Positions 1 through 9,795 of a DNA stretch of 64,000 bases are shown piece after piece (the stretch's first letter is position 1; the number at the start of each line of letters is the position of its first letter). The position numbers and the translations under genes are program-made. Origin of the DNA: Bacillus mycoides. Lineage in GTDB: Bacteria; Bacillota; Bacilli; Bacillales; Bacillaceae_G. The notes below the pieces were generated by a model. The model did not search any database. It was not told where the DNA came from and worked only from the letters and a program-made list of their open reading frames with translations. The stretch spans positions 3,219,001-3,283,000 of the forward strand of contig NZ_CP036132.1 in NCBI RefSeq assembly GCF_018742245.1. Reading direction: 5' to 3'.

Positions 1-406
1 CTGCTTCATGATAAAGCATCATACCGTAAAGCTCCCCTACTGTTTCCAATCCTAAGAATGGCTCTGGAAGTTTATTTTCAAATGCTTCTGCTGGAATTTC
101 ATTAATGCGCTTCGCTTGCTCTTGTAACTGAGACTTTAACACTTCTAATGATGGCCCTTCTGTTTCCCATTTAGATGGTCTTGATCCATATCCAAACATA
201 CCTGGATATTCACTTGGTAAATGTTTAAATTCTCTTCCAAACATGAAAGTCTCTGCTGCAGATAACACGTGACCGATATGCCAGCGGATTGTGTTATTAA
301 AGCCCTCCGGCTGCTTATCCGCAGTTTTGTCATCTAAAGTTTCCATAAAGTTAAGTAATGCTCCACGCGTTATTTCAAATTGTTTTAAACCAACTATTCT
401 ATTCAT
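1..406 (-). CDS. DinB-like protein, 5' part (runs off the left edge)
   Basis: The reverse strand is open from an ATG at 406 to the window edge, giving about 135 residues beginning MNRIVGLKQFEITRGALL. A GGGG ribosome site lies just upstream of the start. The helical pattern with a TIRWHIGHVLSAAETF segment, then a LYHEA segment at the edge, fits the DinB/YfiT four-helix-bundle family, where spaced histidines bind a metal. These proteins are often stress-induced and some are thiol-dependent transferases; the substrate here is unknown. It is divergent from a second DinB-like gene at 611. The C-terminal histidine lies outside the window, so the metal site cannot be fully checked. Confidence 0.7.
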   Translation of the reverse strand, partial: MNRIVGLKQFEITRGALLNFMETLDDKTADKQPEGFNNTIRWHIGHVLSAAETFMFGREFKHLPSEYPGMFGYGSRPSKWETEGPSLEVLKSQLQEQAKRINEIPAEAFENKLPEPFLGLETVGELYGMMLYHEA

Positions 407-610
407 TTTATCGTCCCCTTTTTTATGTACAATTTATTATGAGCTAAAAATGTTCAACTTATTAAAGTTTCACCTTGTTTAATCTATCAGAAACAATTAA
501 AAAATACATCTAATATGCTTACTGAAAACAATAAAAAAGGACCTCTCCTCATAAATATAGAAATACTTACTGCACAAATATTACAGTAAACAAAAGAGGA
601 GTGTATTTGC

Positions 611-1099
611 ATGTTAGATGTTTTAAGACACCAATATAATCTTATTAGCTCTACAAGAGAAAACCTATTTACGTTTTTGGAAGAACTCCCACTAGAAAAA
701 TTACATAGCACAGTGCCGAATTTCGGAAGTGGCAGCATTATAAAAACCCATATTCATGTAGCCGATTGCTATCGATACTGGCTTGGAACATTCGCATTTA
801 ACCAAAAACGAGCAGATTTTTCATTTGCTAGCGATTATGAAATTGAACATGCAGATGTCGAAAAAGTTCGTGCTAGATTTAAGTTAGTAGATGAAGTTGT
901 CCAACGTTTTCTAGATGAATACAATGACCGGTGGCTCGAAAATATAGCAAATGAAGTGAAATGGCAAAAAGAACCTTGGAGCACAACTCCGCTATGGCTT
1001 TTAACCCATACGGAGACTCATGAGTTTCATCATAAAGGACAAATTGTATCTATGGCTCGCCACCTTGGATATACTCCTCCTGATACAGACCTTAGTTGA
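611..1099 (+). CDS. DinB-like metal-binding protein, 162 aa
   Basis: A complete 162-residue protein with a GAGGAG ribosome site eight bases before the ATG. It has the DinB/YfiT layout: a histidine in THIHVADCYRYW near residue 48, and a C-terminal THTETHEFHHKGQ segment near residue 135 that would supply the other metal-binding histidines. Family members are dimeric four-helix bundles that bind zinc or nickel; some transfer bacillithiol or similar thiols, but no function can be assigned from sequence. It is monocistronic, ends before a hairpin at 1158-1190 and is divergent from the DinB-like gene at the left edge, so two family members lie back to back. Confidence 0.8.
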   Translation: MLDVLRHQYNLISSTRENLFTFLEELPLEKLHSTVPNFGSGSIIKTHIHVADCYRYWLGTFAFNQKRADFSFASDYEIEHADVEKVRARFKLVDEVVQRFLDEYNDRWLENIANEVKWQKEPWSTTPLWLLTHTETHEFHHKGQIVSMARHLGYTPPDTDLS

Positions 1100-1157
1100 T
1101 TCGCTTTTTCAATTATTATGGCCATACTTAAAAGTGATTATAAAAATATACTATAAA

Positions 1158-1190
1158 GAACCGATACTTGTTTCATCCAAGTATCGGTTC
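1158..1190. terminator. Hairpin between convergent genes
   Basis: A perfect 13-bp stem (GAACCGATACTTG at 1158-1170 and its complement at 1178-1190) with a 7-base loop lies between the DinB-like gene and the convergent lysR gene. The flanks are A/T-rich, so it may serve both directions, although neither side has a long T run. Confidence 0.6.
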
Positions 1191-1242
1191 CCTATATACA
1201 AAAGTGCTATTCTTCTTACATATAAAACAAATATTTCTCCAC

Positions 1243-2136
1243 TTAATCCCTCGCAAAAAACTCCCTCGTTACATCAATAAATTGTTGCAGTGGCGATGTC
1301 ATCCATTTATCTTTATGCCAAGCAATTTGCGTATAAATCGGGGGAATTGTTTCTTTTAAAACTAACTCCTTTACTGTACCTTCTCGTATATCTTTTTCTA
1401 CTACTATAGCTGGTAACACGGCTACACCTAAATCTGCAATAACACATTGTTTAATTGCCTCTACGCTAACAAACTCAATCTTATTTGCCGGATATACGTC
1501 TTCCGCACGAAATAACTCTTCGAATAAAGTCCGATACGAGCAACCGAGTTCTGTTAGTAAAAGTGTTTCACTCTCTAAATCTTTTATAGAAACGGAAGAT
1601 TGTTCAAGTAAACGATGCGTAGGAGCAGCTACTACTTTTAATTCTTCTTTCATAAGTGGCTCTACATGTAAAACGTCTTCTGTTTTACATTCGTCTAAAA
1701 TAAATACAAGGTCTACTTTCCCCTCCATCAATTGTTCCTTCGCATCTTTATTGGAATGCGCTGGTTTAAATATAAGTTTTATTTGGGGAAATTGCGCTTT
1801 AAACCTTTTTAATATGGAAGGGAGCCTGTATGTACATTGACTTTCTTGCGCACCAATTATTAACGTACCTGCTATTTCCTCATCATCTTTCACAGCCATT
1901 TTCGCTTCGTTACTGAGCGCAATCATCTTATCGGCATATAGTTGAAACTTTCTTCCTGCTTCAGTTAAGAAAAGGCGTTTTCCCAATCTCTCAAATAACG
2001 GCGTACCAAGCTCAGTTTCTAACGTTTTAATTTGCGCTGTTACGCTCGATTGGGCAAAGTTTAATTTCTTCGCAGTTTGGGTAAAGTTCAAAGTCTCTGC
2101 CGCTACTTTAAATGTAATTAATTGTTTTATCTCCAT
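1243..2136 (-). CDS. LysR-family transcriptional regulator, 297 aa
   Basis: This is a typical LysR-type regulator. The first 60 residues form the winged helix-turn-helix (FTQTAKKLNFAQSSVTAQIK, then LGTPLFERLGKRLFLTEAG). A periplasmic-binding-like effector domain follows from about residue 90 to the end. Length (297 aa) is normal. The start at 2136 is preceded by AAAAGGGGGAATAGC. It is divergent from the quinone oxidoreductase at 2261, and the 124-bp gap holds a CAATCGA-N5-TCGATTG dyad, so by the usual LysR arrangement it probably represses itself and controls its neighbour. The effector is unknown. Confidence 0.88.
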   Translation of the reverse strand: MEIKQLITFKVAAETLNFTQTAKKLNFAQSSVTAQIKTLETELGTPLFERLGKRLFLTEAGRKFQLYADKMIALSNEAKMAVKDDEEIAGTLIIGAQESQCTYRLPSILKRFKAQFPQIKLIFKPAHSNKDAKEQLMEGKVDLVFILDECKTEDVLHVEPLMKEELKVVAAPTHRLLEQSSVSIKDLESETLLLTELGCSYRTLFEELFRAEDVYPANKIEFVSVEAIKQCVIADLGVAVLPAIVVEKDIREGTVKELVLKETIPPIYTQIAWHKDKWMTSPLQQFIDVTREFFARD

Positions 2137-2153
2137 TTGCTATTCCCCCTTTT

Positions 2154-2182
2154 CAATCGACATTTTCGATTGATTCCATCGA
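2154..2182. promoter_or_regulatory. LysR-type dyad operator in the divergent gap
   Basis: CAATCGA (2154-2160) and TCGATTG (2166-2172) form a perfect inverted repeat with a 5-bp spacer. A further ATCGA at 2178-2182 forms a second inverted pair with TCGAT at 2166-2170. The dyad starts 17 bp upstream of the lysR start codon and lies between the two divergent genes. This is the expected place and form for a LysR autoregulatory site; binding is inferred. Confidence 0.6.
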
Positions 2183-2260
2183 AATAATCTTCTTTTTCTA
2201 TTGATATTTGTATTGTATGATAAAGAACATCTACAAACAATATAAATGGAGGTATTCCAT

Positions 2261-3226
2261 ATGAAAGCACTTTGTTTCGAACAGTTTGGAAATGCTGATG
2301 TACTACAATATAAAGAAATAGCTGATCCAATCATAAATCCAAATGAAATTCTTGTTCGCATGCAAGCAATTGGTTTAAATTTCGCTGATATTTATAGACG
2401 CCGCGGCGATTATCATCTCGCTGGTAATCCGCCTTATATATTAGGTTATGAAGGGGCTGGTATTGTTGAAAAAGTAGGAGCTGACGTTACTACTATCAAT
2501 CCTGGAGATCGCATTGCATTTGCTGACGTTCCATTTGCAAATGCAGAATTAGTTGCCGTTCCATCTGAAAAAGCAATTCCACTTCCAGATTCTATTTCTT
2601 TTGAAACAGCCGCTTCTATCTTATTACAAGGATTAACAGCACATTATTTAACGAAAGATAGCTATCAAATAAAACAAGGTGATATAGCTTTAGTACATGC
2701 CGCAGCTGGTGGTGTTGGTCAGCTTCTCATCCAAATGATTAAACTACAGGGCGGAACAGTAATCGGTCTTACGTCATCAAAAGAAAAAGCACAGATAGCA
2801 GCGTTAGCCGGTGCCGATCACGTATTTTTATATAGCGAAGCATGGCATACGAATGTACTTGAAATGACTAATGATGCTGGCGTAAATGTTGTGTATGAAT
2901 CAGTAGGTTCTACATTAGAAGAAAGCTTTAAAGCGACTAAAATTGGTGGTACTGTCGTATTTTACGGAATGGCCGGTGGTAATCCTGCGCCAGTTGATCC
3001 ACGTATGCTTATGGATACTTCGAAAACTTTAACTGGCGGAGACCTTTGGAATGTACTTATATCTTACGAAGAGCGAAAAGAACGTTCCTCTCAACTATTC
3101 GAATGGATTGCGAATGGAAAATTAAACATCGCGAGTCCTACTACATTCTCTTTACAAGATGGTGCTCTTGCACATGAATTATTAGAGAGCCGAAAAAGTA
3201 CTGGGAAGATTTTATTAATCCCATGA
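2261..3226 (+). CDS. Quinone oxidoreductase / zinc-type alcohol dehydrogenase family, 321 aa
   Basis: A medium-chain reductase of the zeta-crystallin (QOR) branch. An N-terminal GroES-like domain (MKALCFEQFGNADVLQYKE, then FADIYRRRGDY and ILGYEGAGIVEKVG) is followed by a Rossmann fold with the AAAGGVGQLL NADPH-binding loop near residue 150. The catalytic-zinc cysteine seen in true alcohol dehydrogenases is absent, as in quinone reductases. I chose ATG 2261 because the in-frame ATG at 2246 overlaps the GGAGG ribosome site that serves 2261. It probably reduces quinones or enones with NADPH. A strong terminator follows at 3239-3272. Confidence 0.87.
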   Translation: MKALCFEQFGNADVLQYKEIADPIINPNEILVRMQAIGLNFADIYRRRGDYHLAGNPPYILGYEGAGIVEKVGADVTTINPGDRIAFADVPFANAELVAVPSEKAIPLPDSISFETAASILLQGLTAHYLTKDSYQIKQGDIALVHAAAGGVGQLLIQMIKLQGGTVIGLTSSKEKAQIAALAGADHVFLYSEAWHTNVLEMTNDAGVNVVYESVGSTLEESFKATKIGGTVVFYGMAGGNPAPVDPRMLMDTSKTLTGGDLWNVLISYEERKERSSQLFEWIANGKLNIASPTTFSLQDGALAHELLESRKSTGKILLIP

Positions 3227-3238
3227 TTCATCTAACTA

Positions 3239-3272
3239 AAACAGGAAGCTAGATTTTGCTAGCTTCCTGTTC
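3239..3272. terminator. Rho-independent terminator shared by convergent genes
   Basis: The inverted repeat ACAGGAAGCTAG (3241-3252) / CTAGCTTCCTGT (3259-3270) has a 6-base loop and a T-rich tail (TTCTTATTT) on the plus strand. It lies between the quinone oxidoreductase gene and the convergent phosphatase gene. Confidence 0.85.
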
Positions 3273-3293
3273 TTATTTCTATTTGAGATATTA

Positions 3294-4007
3294 TTATATT
3301 TCCACACTTTCTTTTCCTTTTTCAACATAACTCATATCCCCAACCGATTCGACTGTATACTTCCCATCTTCATATAAAACTTTCGTTACACTTGCATTTT
3401 CCACTCCAAGTTTTGTTTTACTACGATCCAGCATTTCTATTAATGCAGTAATCAGAAGTCCATGAGCTACAACTAAAACGTTGCCTCCACCATTTTCAGC
3501 AGCTTCTTCACTAATCCTATTAATTTCTTTTTTTATACGAGTAGAAAATACTGCCCAACCTTCTGCCTGTTTTGTAGGGTCTGCTGCTCTAATCAGATTA
3601 ATAACTTCTTCAATAGAATACTTCATGAGTTCGTCTGGTGATGTAACACCTGCAGCTTTTCCGATAGCATCCCACATAATTTCAACTTTTTCGCCTTCAA
3701 AAGTGCCAAAGTTCAATTCACGTAAATCTTTTCTTGTCTCAAGTTTTAACTTTGATTGCTCATTATATTTTAATACTAAATTAGCAGTTTCAATCGCTCG
3801 ACCGCTATCACTACTATATACACTAGTAAAATGAGTATCTTTTAATCCCATTCCTAGATTCGCGGCAACTTCAACACCTTTTTCTACTAACGGAGAATCC
3901 GCCCAACCTTGCACGCGATGATTCGCATTTAATATTGTTTTACCGTGTCTTGTAACATATAACGTAACTAATTTCCCATTACTATCTGTTTCTCGCGTCT
4001 TCATCAT
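3294..4007 (-). CDS. Histidine phosphatase (phosphoglycerate-mutase superfamily), 237 aa
   Basis: The catalytic R20-H21-G22 motif (LYVTRHGKT), the SDSGRAIETA segment, the RELNFGTFEG acid/base region and the second histidine in VVAHGLLITAL near residue 180 define the branch-1 histidine phosphatase fold. Length is normal for a cytoplasmic broad-specificity phosphatase; there is no signal peptide. The substrate is unknown. ATG 4007 and 4004 are both possible behind AAGGGAG. It is monocistronic, ends at the shared terminator 3239-3272, and is separated from the upstream GNAT gene by a terminator at 4091-4138. Confidence 0.85.
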   Translation of the reverse strand: MMKTRETDSNGKLVTLYVTRHGKTILNANHRVQGWADSPLVEKGVEVAANLGMGLKDTHFTSVYSSDSGRAIETANLVLKYNEQSKLKLETRKDLRELNFGTFEGEKVEIMWDAIGKAAGVTSPDELMKYSIEEVINLIRAADPTKQAEGWAVFSTRIKKEINRISEEAAENGGGNVLVVAHGLLITALIEMLDRSKTKLGVENASVTKVLYEDGKYTVESVGDMSYVEKGKESVEI

Positions 4008-4090
4008 ATTCTCTCCCTTTACATTTCTATATCAATCTTATCATCTCAATTATCCATCGCGCAAAATATACGTAAGTAGATCTGCTTACT

Positions 4091-4138
4091 AAAAAACGCT
4101 ATCTTTCTGTACATCCCTACAAAAAGATAGCATTTTTT
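4091..4138 (-). terminator. Terminator of the mutS2-GNAT operon
   Basis: GCTATCTTT (4098-4106) pairs with AAAGATAGC (4123-4131). A-runs on the left give a T-run on the minus strand, just downstream of the GNAT stop codon at 4165. Confidence 0.8.
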
Positions 4139-4164
4139 ATGATTACATTTCTTAATCGGTACTT

Positions 4165-4689
4165 TTATTCAGAAAAAGCTTCCGAATACTGAACAACCCC
4201 TTCAACACCTTGAAGAGCATTCTCTCTAAGTTCCATCACCATAAACACTTCATCTGGCACTTCACATGGTGCTTTTATATTCCAATCACTTGCTTTCTTA
4301 AAACCCAATTTCGGATAGTACTCTGGATGCCCTAATACTACAACTGATCCATATCCAAGTTCTTTCGCTTTTTCTAGCGCCGCTACGATAAGTTTGCCAC
4401 CAATTCCTTTTTTCTGATGGCCTGGAGCAACTGATACTGGTGCCAGTGCTAATGAATCTACAGTAGTCCCGTCTTGTTCTATTGTAATTTTGGATAACAT
4501 AATGTGCCCGACTATTTCCTCATCTACCGCAACGATTGATAACGCTGGAACAAATGCGTCACATTCTCTAATACGTTTTACAAGTTCATGTTCTTTTTTA
4601 TCACTAAATTCTTCATGTAAAAATGCTTGTTGTACAACTTCTTCTGTTTTTCTATAATCGTTTTTTTGTTCTTGTCTGATCGTTACCAT
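4165..4689 (-). CDS. GNAT-family N-acetyltransferase (YhbS-like), 174 aa
   Basis: The acetyl-CoA-binding motif A is clear (VAPGHQKKGIGGKLIVAAL near residue 90), followed by VVLGHPEYYPKLGFKKAS, the pattern of YhbS-type acetyltransferases. The amino-group acceptor is unknown. Its start (4689) lies only 6 bp after the MutS2-like stop codon, with its GAGGAT ribosome site inside the end of that gene, so the two are almost certainly co-transcribed and translationally close. A terminator follows at 4091-4138. Confidence 0.85.
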   Translation of the reverse strand: MVTIRQEQKNDYRKTEEVVQQAFLHEEFSDKKEHELVKRIRECDAFVPALSIVAVDEEIVGHIMLSKITIEQDGTTVDSLALAPVSVAPGHQKKGIGGKLIVAALEKAKELGYGSVVVLGHPEYYPKLGFKKASDWNIKAPCEVPDEVFMVMELRENALQGVEGVVQYSEAFSE

Positions 4690-4695
4690 TTTAAC

Positions 4696-6597
4696 TTATC
4701 CTCTATTCTTTCTAATTTCTTTTTCAATTTTACGAAGCGCTTTTTTCGATCCGCGCTCAATATCGTGTTGCATTTTTCTTTCTTTATAATCGACAAATAG
4801 TGTATTTAAATCATATCCTTCTGGGTATAATTCTTTCGCCGCTACCTCTAAAGTAATACGTTTTACATTCACTTCAACGAATTCACCGTTATAATATACA
4901 ACGACATTATAGAAATTATCTTTTTCCTTATAGATGATACCAAAATCATCATGATCCAATAAATTCACACGGTCACCGATTTTATATTCATAGTCATTTT
5001 CTCTTTTTTCTTGCACGAATTTCGGTTTTCTAATTTTACTTTCATTCACTTTTTCTATAGCGTATTCTTTATTTCCCATATACCCTTTCGCTCTTTGCAG
5101 TACATGTTCTTTTACATTCATTTTATTTGCAATCCAAAGTGCATTACTTTCACCAGATTTACCGATTACTAACTTATAAAGCGGTTCTAACGTTTCACTA
5201 TTAAACTGCATTGCCGCATTCATAAAATCACCATGCATTTCTGAAAACCGTTTAATTTCTCCGTAATGCGTACTCGCAATTGTAATACATCCCGTTAGAT
5301 AAAATTCTTCTAAAATAGATATCGCAAGCGCCGCACCTTCATTTGGTTCTGTGCCGCTTCCTATTTCGTCAAATAGTAGTAACGTATTATTATTTGACAT
5401 CCTCATAATTTCAGACAGATTTTTCATATGAGATGAAAATGTACTTAGTGCATTTTCAATACTTTGATTATCACCTATATCTACAAACACATTTTCGAAA
5501 ATAGCAATTTCCGTTTCTTTATCTCCAGCGATGTGCAAGCCAGACATTGTCGCTAATGTTAAAAGTCCAATTGTTTTTAACACAATCGTTTTCCCGCCCG
5601 CATTCGGTCCTGTAATAATTAAACTACGGTACTCTTGACCGATTTCAAAATTTAACGGTACAACTTGCCCTGTTAAAAGCGGATGCTTACAATTCACTAA
5701 ATGAATGTGACCATGATCGTTTAACTTCGGTTCTATTCCATCGATACTTTTACTAAACTTCGCTTTCGCAAATACCATGTCATATTGACTAATCAGTTCC
5801 ATATTAATTTTTATATGATAAATATTTTCTAATATCATTCCTGATAAAGTCGCTAAAATTTGATACTCTTCCATCGCTTCTTCTGCTTTCCAACTTGCTA
5901 GTTCCGCATTTAATTTTGTAACCGTATGTGGTTCTATAAATACAGTAGAACCTTTTGCAGATGCTTCAACAATACTTCCTGCAACTTGATTTTTATAGGT
6001 AGATTTGATTGGAATCGTATATCGATCATCCTTTTTACTAATAAAGAATTCCTGAATATACTTCTTATTTGCACTACTATTTAAAAACTTCGTTAAACGT
6101 TCTTTTATTTTTCCATCTACAGAATCAATGTTATTTCGAATTCGTTTTAACTCTTTACTAGCCGCTGCATCAATGCTATTTCCTTTAATTGAAAAGTTAA
6201 TTTCCTCTTCAATACTTTTAAATTCAGTCATTGAATTTGCATAAGAAGCTAATACTGGCGCAAAAAATTCTTTATCTAGCATAAACTTTTTAATCTTTCG
6301 ACACCCACGTAAAAAGTCTGAAACGCTCACTAACTCTGCTGGATCTAAAATCATCCCTTTTTCTAATTTTTGAATTGTACTAGCGATATTGGATATTCCG
6401 AAAAAAGGCACATGCCCTTCTGCATCTACTATAGCTCGTGCTTCTGTCGTTTCATTTAAGCGATTTCTCACTACTTTTATACTCGTACTCGGCTCTAATT
6501 TATTTAATAATTCCTTACCTAAACCACTTACACAATAAGATTTCACTATTTCCATTAATTCGTTATATTGTAACTTTTCAAAAGTCATCGTATTCAT
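4696..6597 (-). CDS. MutS2-like DNA mismatch/recombination ATPase lacking the Smr domain, 633 aa
   Basis: The MutS-family ATPase core is clear: Walker A GPNAGGKT at residues 330-337, then LLLFDEIGSGTEPNEGAALA (Walker B) and ASTHYGEIK. The N-terminal lever/clamp helices begin MNTMTFEKLQYNELMEIVKSY, the pattern of MutS2. Canonical MutS2 is about 780 residues and ends in an Smr nuclease domain; this protein ends at about 633 in a basic tail with no Smr signature, so it is a shortened paralogue. MutS2 proteins act on branched DNA and stalled ribosomes; this copy's role is unknown. I chose ATG 6597 behind GAGGAG rather than an upstream in-frame GTG. Confidence 0.85.
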   Translation of the reverse strand: MNTMTFEKLQYNELMEIVKSYCVSGLGKELLNKLEPSTSIKVVRNRLNETTEARAIVDAEGHVPFFGISNIASTIQKLEKGMILDPAELVSVSDFLRGCRKIKKFMLDKEFFAPVLASYANSMTEFKSIEEEINFSIKGNSIDAAASKELKRIRNNIDSVDGKIKERLTKFLNSSANKKYIQEFFISKKDDRYTIPIKSTYKNQVAGSIVEASAKGSTVFIEPHTVTKLNAELASWKAEEAMEEYQILATLSGMILENIYHIKINMELISQYDMVFAKAKFSKSIDGIEPKLNDHGHIHLVNCKHPLLTGQVVPLNFEIGQEYRSLIITGPNAGGKTIVLKTIGLLTLATMSGLHIAGDKETEIAIFENVFVDIGDNQSIENALSTFSSHMKNLSEIMRMSNNNTLLLFDEIGSGTEPNEGAALAISILEEFYLTGCITIASTHYGEIKRFSEMHGDFMNAAMQFNSETLEPLYKLVIGKSGESNALWIANKMNVKEHVLQRAKGYMGNKEYAIEKVNESKIRKPKFVQEKRENDYEYKIGDRVNLLDHDDFGIIYKEKDNFYNVVVYYNGEFVEVNVKRITLEVAAKELYPEGYDLNTLFVDYKERKMQHDIERGSKKALRKIEKEIRKNRG

Positions 6598-6710
6598 TTT
6601 GTTTCTCCTCACTATGATTGATTTCTATCATCAATGAAGATACCTACTCATTAGATTCCAATGAATTCTATATTATTTAATTACCATTTTTATACATTAA
6701 AAATATATAC

Positions 6711-6739
6711 AAAAAAGCTGCGGGGATACCGCAGCTTTT
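6711..6739 (-). terminator. Orphan Rho-independent terminator
   Basis: AAAAGCTGCGG (6713-6723) / CCGCAGCTTTT (6729-6739) is a perfect 11-bp stem with a 5-base loop and a six-T tail on the minus strand. No convincing gene precedes it. Confidence 0.75.
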
Positions 6740-6819
6740 ACATTTACAAGGCAAGTGTAATAACGTATAAGGAAATAAGCCATCTAAAAAGCATATGGCA
6801 ATCCCTATTATTACAAGCT

Positions 6820-6891
6820 TTATAAAGTATTGTAGGTATCTTCATAGGTTTCGAAATAAATCCATGACAAAATTAGGGGTATGATGTACAT
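6820..6891 (-). CDS. Possible 23-aa hydrophobic peptide
   Basis: ATG at 6891 follows AGGGGA with correct spacing and opens a 23-codon frame beginning MYIIPLILSWIYFET. Just after its stop, a shifted frame continues with another hydrophobic stretch (KLVIIGIAICFLDGLF), which suggests a frameshifted small membrane protein ending at the terminator 6711-6739. No family is recognised and it could be chance. Confidence 0.25.
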   Translation of the reverse strand: MYIIPLILSWIYFETYEDTYNTL

Positions 6892-7076
6892 AAAAATCCC
6901 CTGGTCTTATCCGATTTATTTCATTAAATTTTTCCTATTTAGTACCTACCGCACTCACAAAAAGCACCTCTCATTAATTTATATTTTAGTCATTGAAATC
7001 TAATTTATTGAAATCATCATACTATATGTTTTACAAGAAGTAAAGGTGTCATACTTTAATAACTATGCAGAATGTA

Positions 7077-7120
7077 AAAAAGAAGAGGAAAACTTATATT
7101 TCAGTCTGCCCCTTCTTTTT
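7077..7120 (-). terminator. Terminator of the alpha-amylase gene
   Basis: GAAGGGG and CCTCTTC (with one G-U pair) bracket a long loop, followed by TTTTTT on the minus strand, starting just after the amylase stop codon. Confidence 0.7.
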
Positions 7121-7130
7121 CATCACAAAT

Positions 7131-8749
<1,619 letters not shown>

Positions 8750-8886
8750 GTAGTAATCTTTTAATCTCTCACATTATTTTTCATGTAACTTCACATATTC
8801 CACAAGTATCTCAACATAGTTTAAAATTCACATCTTACTCAATTTTGTTTACAATTTACTTATAAAAGCATAACGGAGGGATTTCA

Positions 8887-9684
8887 ATGACAAACTTTCA
8901 AAAACAATTTTTCGCACGATTAAATATAAAGAATAAAGAAATAGTTTCTTTTAAAGATTTACCTAGTATTATGTATGCAATGTCACAATCTGTCCCTTTT
9001 GAAAACTTAAATATTCTCGAAAACAACTTTACAGAAATATCAAAAGAAAATCTTGAGCAGAAAATTTTATTAAACAACCGTGGCGGCCTTTGTTATGAAC
9101 TCAATCCGACTATGTATTACTTCCTTAAAGACTCTAAATTCGATGTTCATCTCGTTTCAGGAACAGTTTATAACAATGCAAACTCTATATGGGCTGTGGA
9201 TTCTGGACATATCGCAACAGTTTTAAAATATCATAATGAACTTTACTTAATTGAAGTTGGATTCGGATCATACTTACCTCTTGCACCTGTCCCTTTCTCA
9301 GGTGAAGTCGTTCACTCCGTAACAGGAGATTATCGTATTCGCAAAGAAACGACTGAAAAAGGCAATTATATTTTAGAAATGCGTAAAAATAATGAGTTTC
9401 TAGATCAATCTTCTACTAATGATTGGACAGTAGGTTATGCATTTCACTTGGAAGAAGTAAATGTGGAAAAAGCAAATGCAGCACAAAAAATTATCGTTGA
9501 ACATGAGGGTTCCCCTTTTAATAAAGTACCTCTTACTGTAAAACTGACTGAAAATGGGCATGCCTCTTTAACGAAAGATAACCTTACAATAGCGAAAAAC
9601 GGTAAAAAAACGAAAGAAACAGTTACAGAAGAGCAATATAAAAATCTTTTACATTCAACGTTTGGCATTACATTAAACTTTTAA
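8887..9684 (+). CDS. nat: Arylamine N-acetyltransferase with Cys-His-Glu triad, 265 aa
   Basis: It transfers acetyl from acetyl-CoA to arylamines and arylhydrazines by a ping-pong mechanism through a cysteine. The active-site loop RGGLCYELN gives C69, and SGHIATVL gives H108. The third residue, normally Asp in a DVGFG motif, is Glu here: E123 in LIEVGFG. A noncanonical Glu triad has been described for one B. cereus NAT isoenzyme, and this sequence fits that description. Length is normal. The start follows CGGAGGG. It is monocistronic, with a terminator at 9683-9712. Confidence 0.9.
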   Translation: MTNFQKQFFARLNIKNKEIVSFKDLPSIMYAMSQSVPFENLNILENNFTEISKENLEQKILLNNRGGLCYELNPTMYYFLKDSKFDVHLVSGTVYNNANSIWAVDSGHIATVLKYHNELYLIEVGFGSYLPLAPVPFSGEVVHSVTGDYRIRKETTEKGNYILEMRKNNEFLDQSSTNDWTVGYAFHLEEVNVEKANAAQKIIVEHEGSPFNKVPLTVKLTENGHASLTKDNLTIAKNGKKTKETVTEEQYKNLLHSTFGITLNF

Positions 9685-9712
9685 AGCCTCGCCATTTCCG
9701 GCAAGGCTTTTT
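9683..9712 (+). terminator. Terminator of nat
   Basis: AAAGCCTCGCC / GGCAAGGCTTT with one mismatch, followed by TTTATTTT, directly at the nat stop codon. Confidence 0.75.
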
Positions 9713-9795
9713 ATTTTCCAGCAGGGATTTTTTGCAATTTGTTGTATTTCATAGTTATATAGGAACATAACTACATATTTAGAAAGGAAATGATT

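Larger units (their letters stand above)
6598..7130. other. 533-bp gap with two terminators and only tiny reading frames
   Basis: This stretch holds a minus-strand terminator at 6711-6739, the amylase terminator at 7077-7120 and one weak 23-codon reading frame (6820-6891). No conserved gene is recognisable. The 6711 hairpin has no intact gene to terminate, so a small minus-strand gene may have decayed here. Confidence 0.5.

Noticed and set aside
2246..2260. Upstream ATG for the quinone oxidoreductase
   Set aside because: It overlaps the GGAGG site that serves the ATG at 2261.
6930..6990. Seven-codon GTG frame (SAVGTK) behind a GAGAGGTG site
   Set aside because: Too short to support as a gene; chance is likely.
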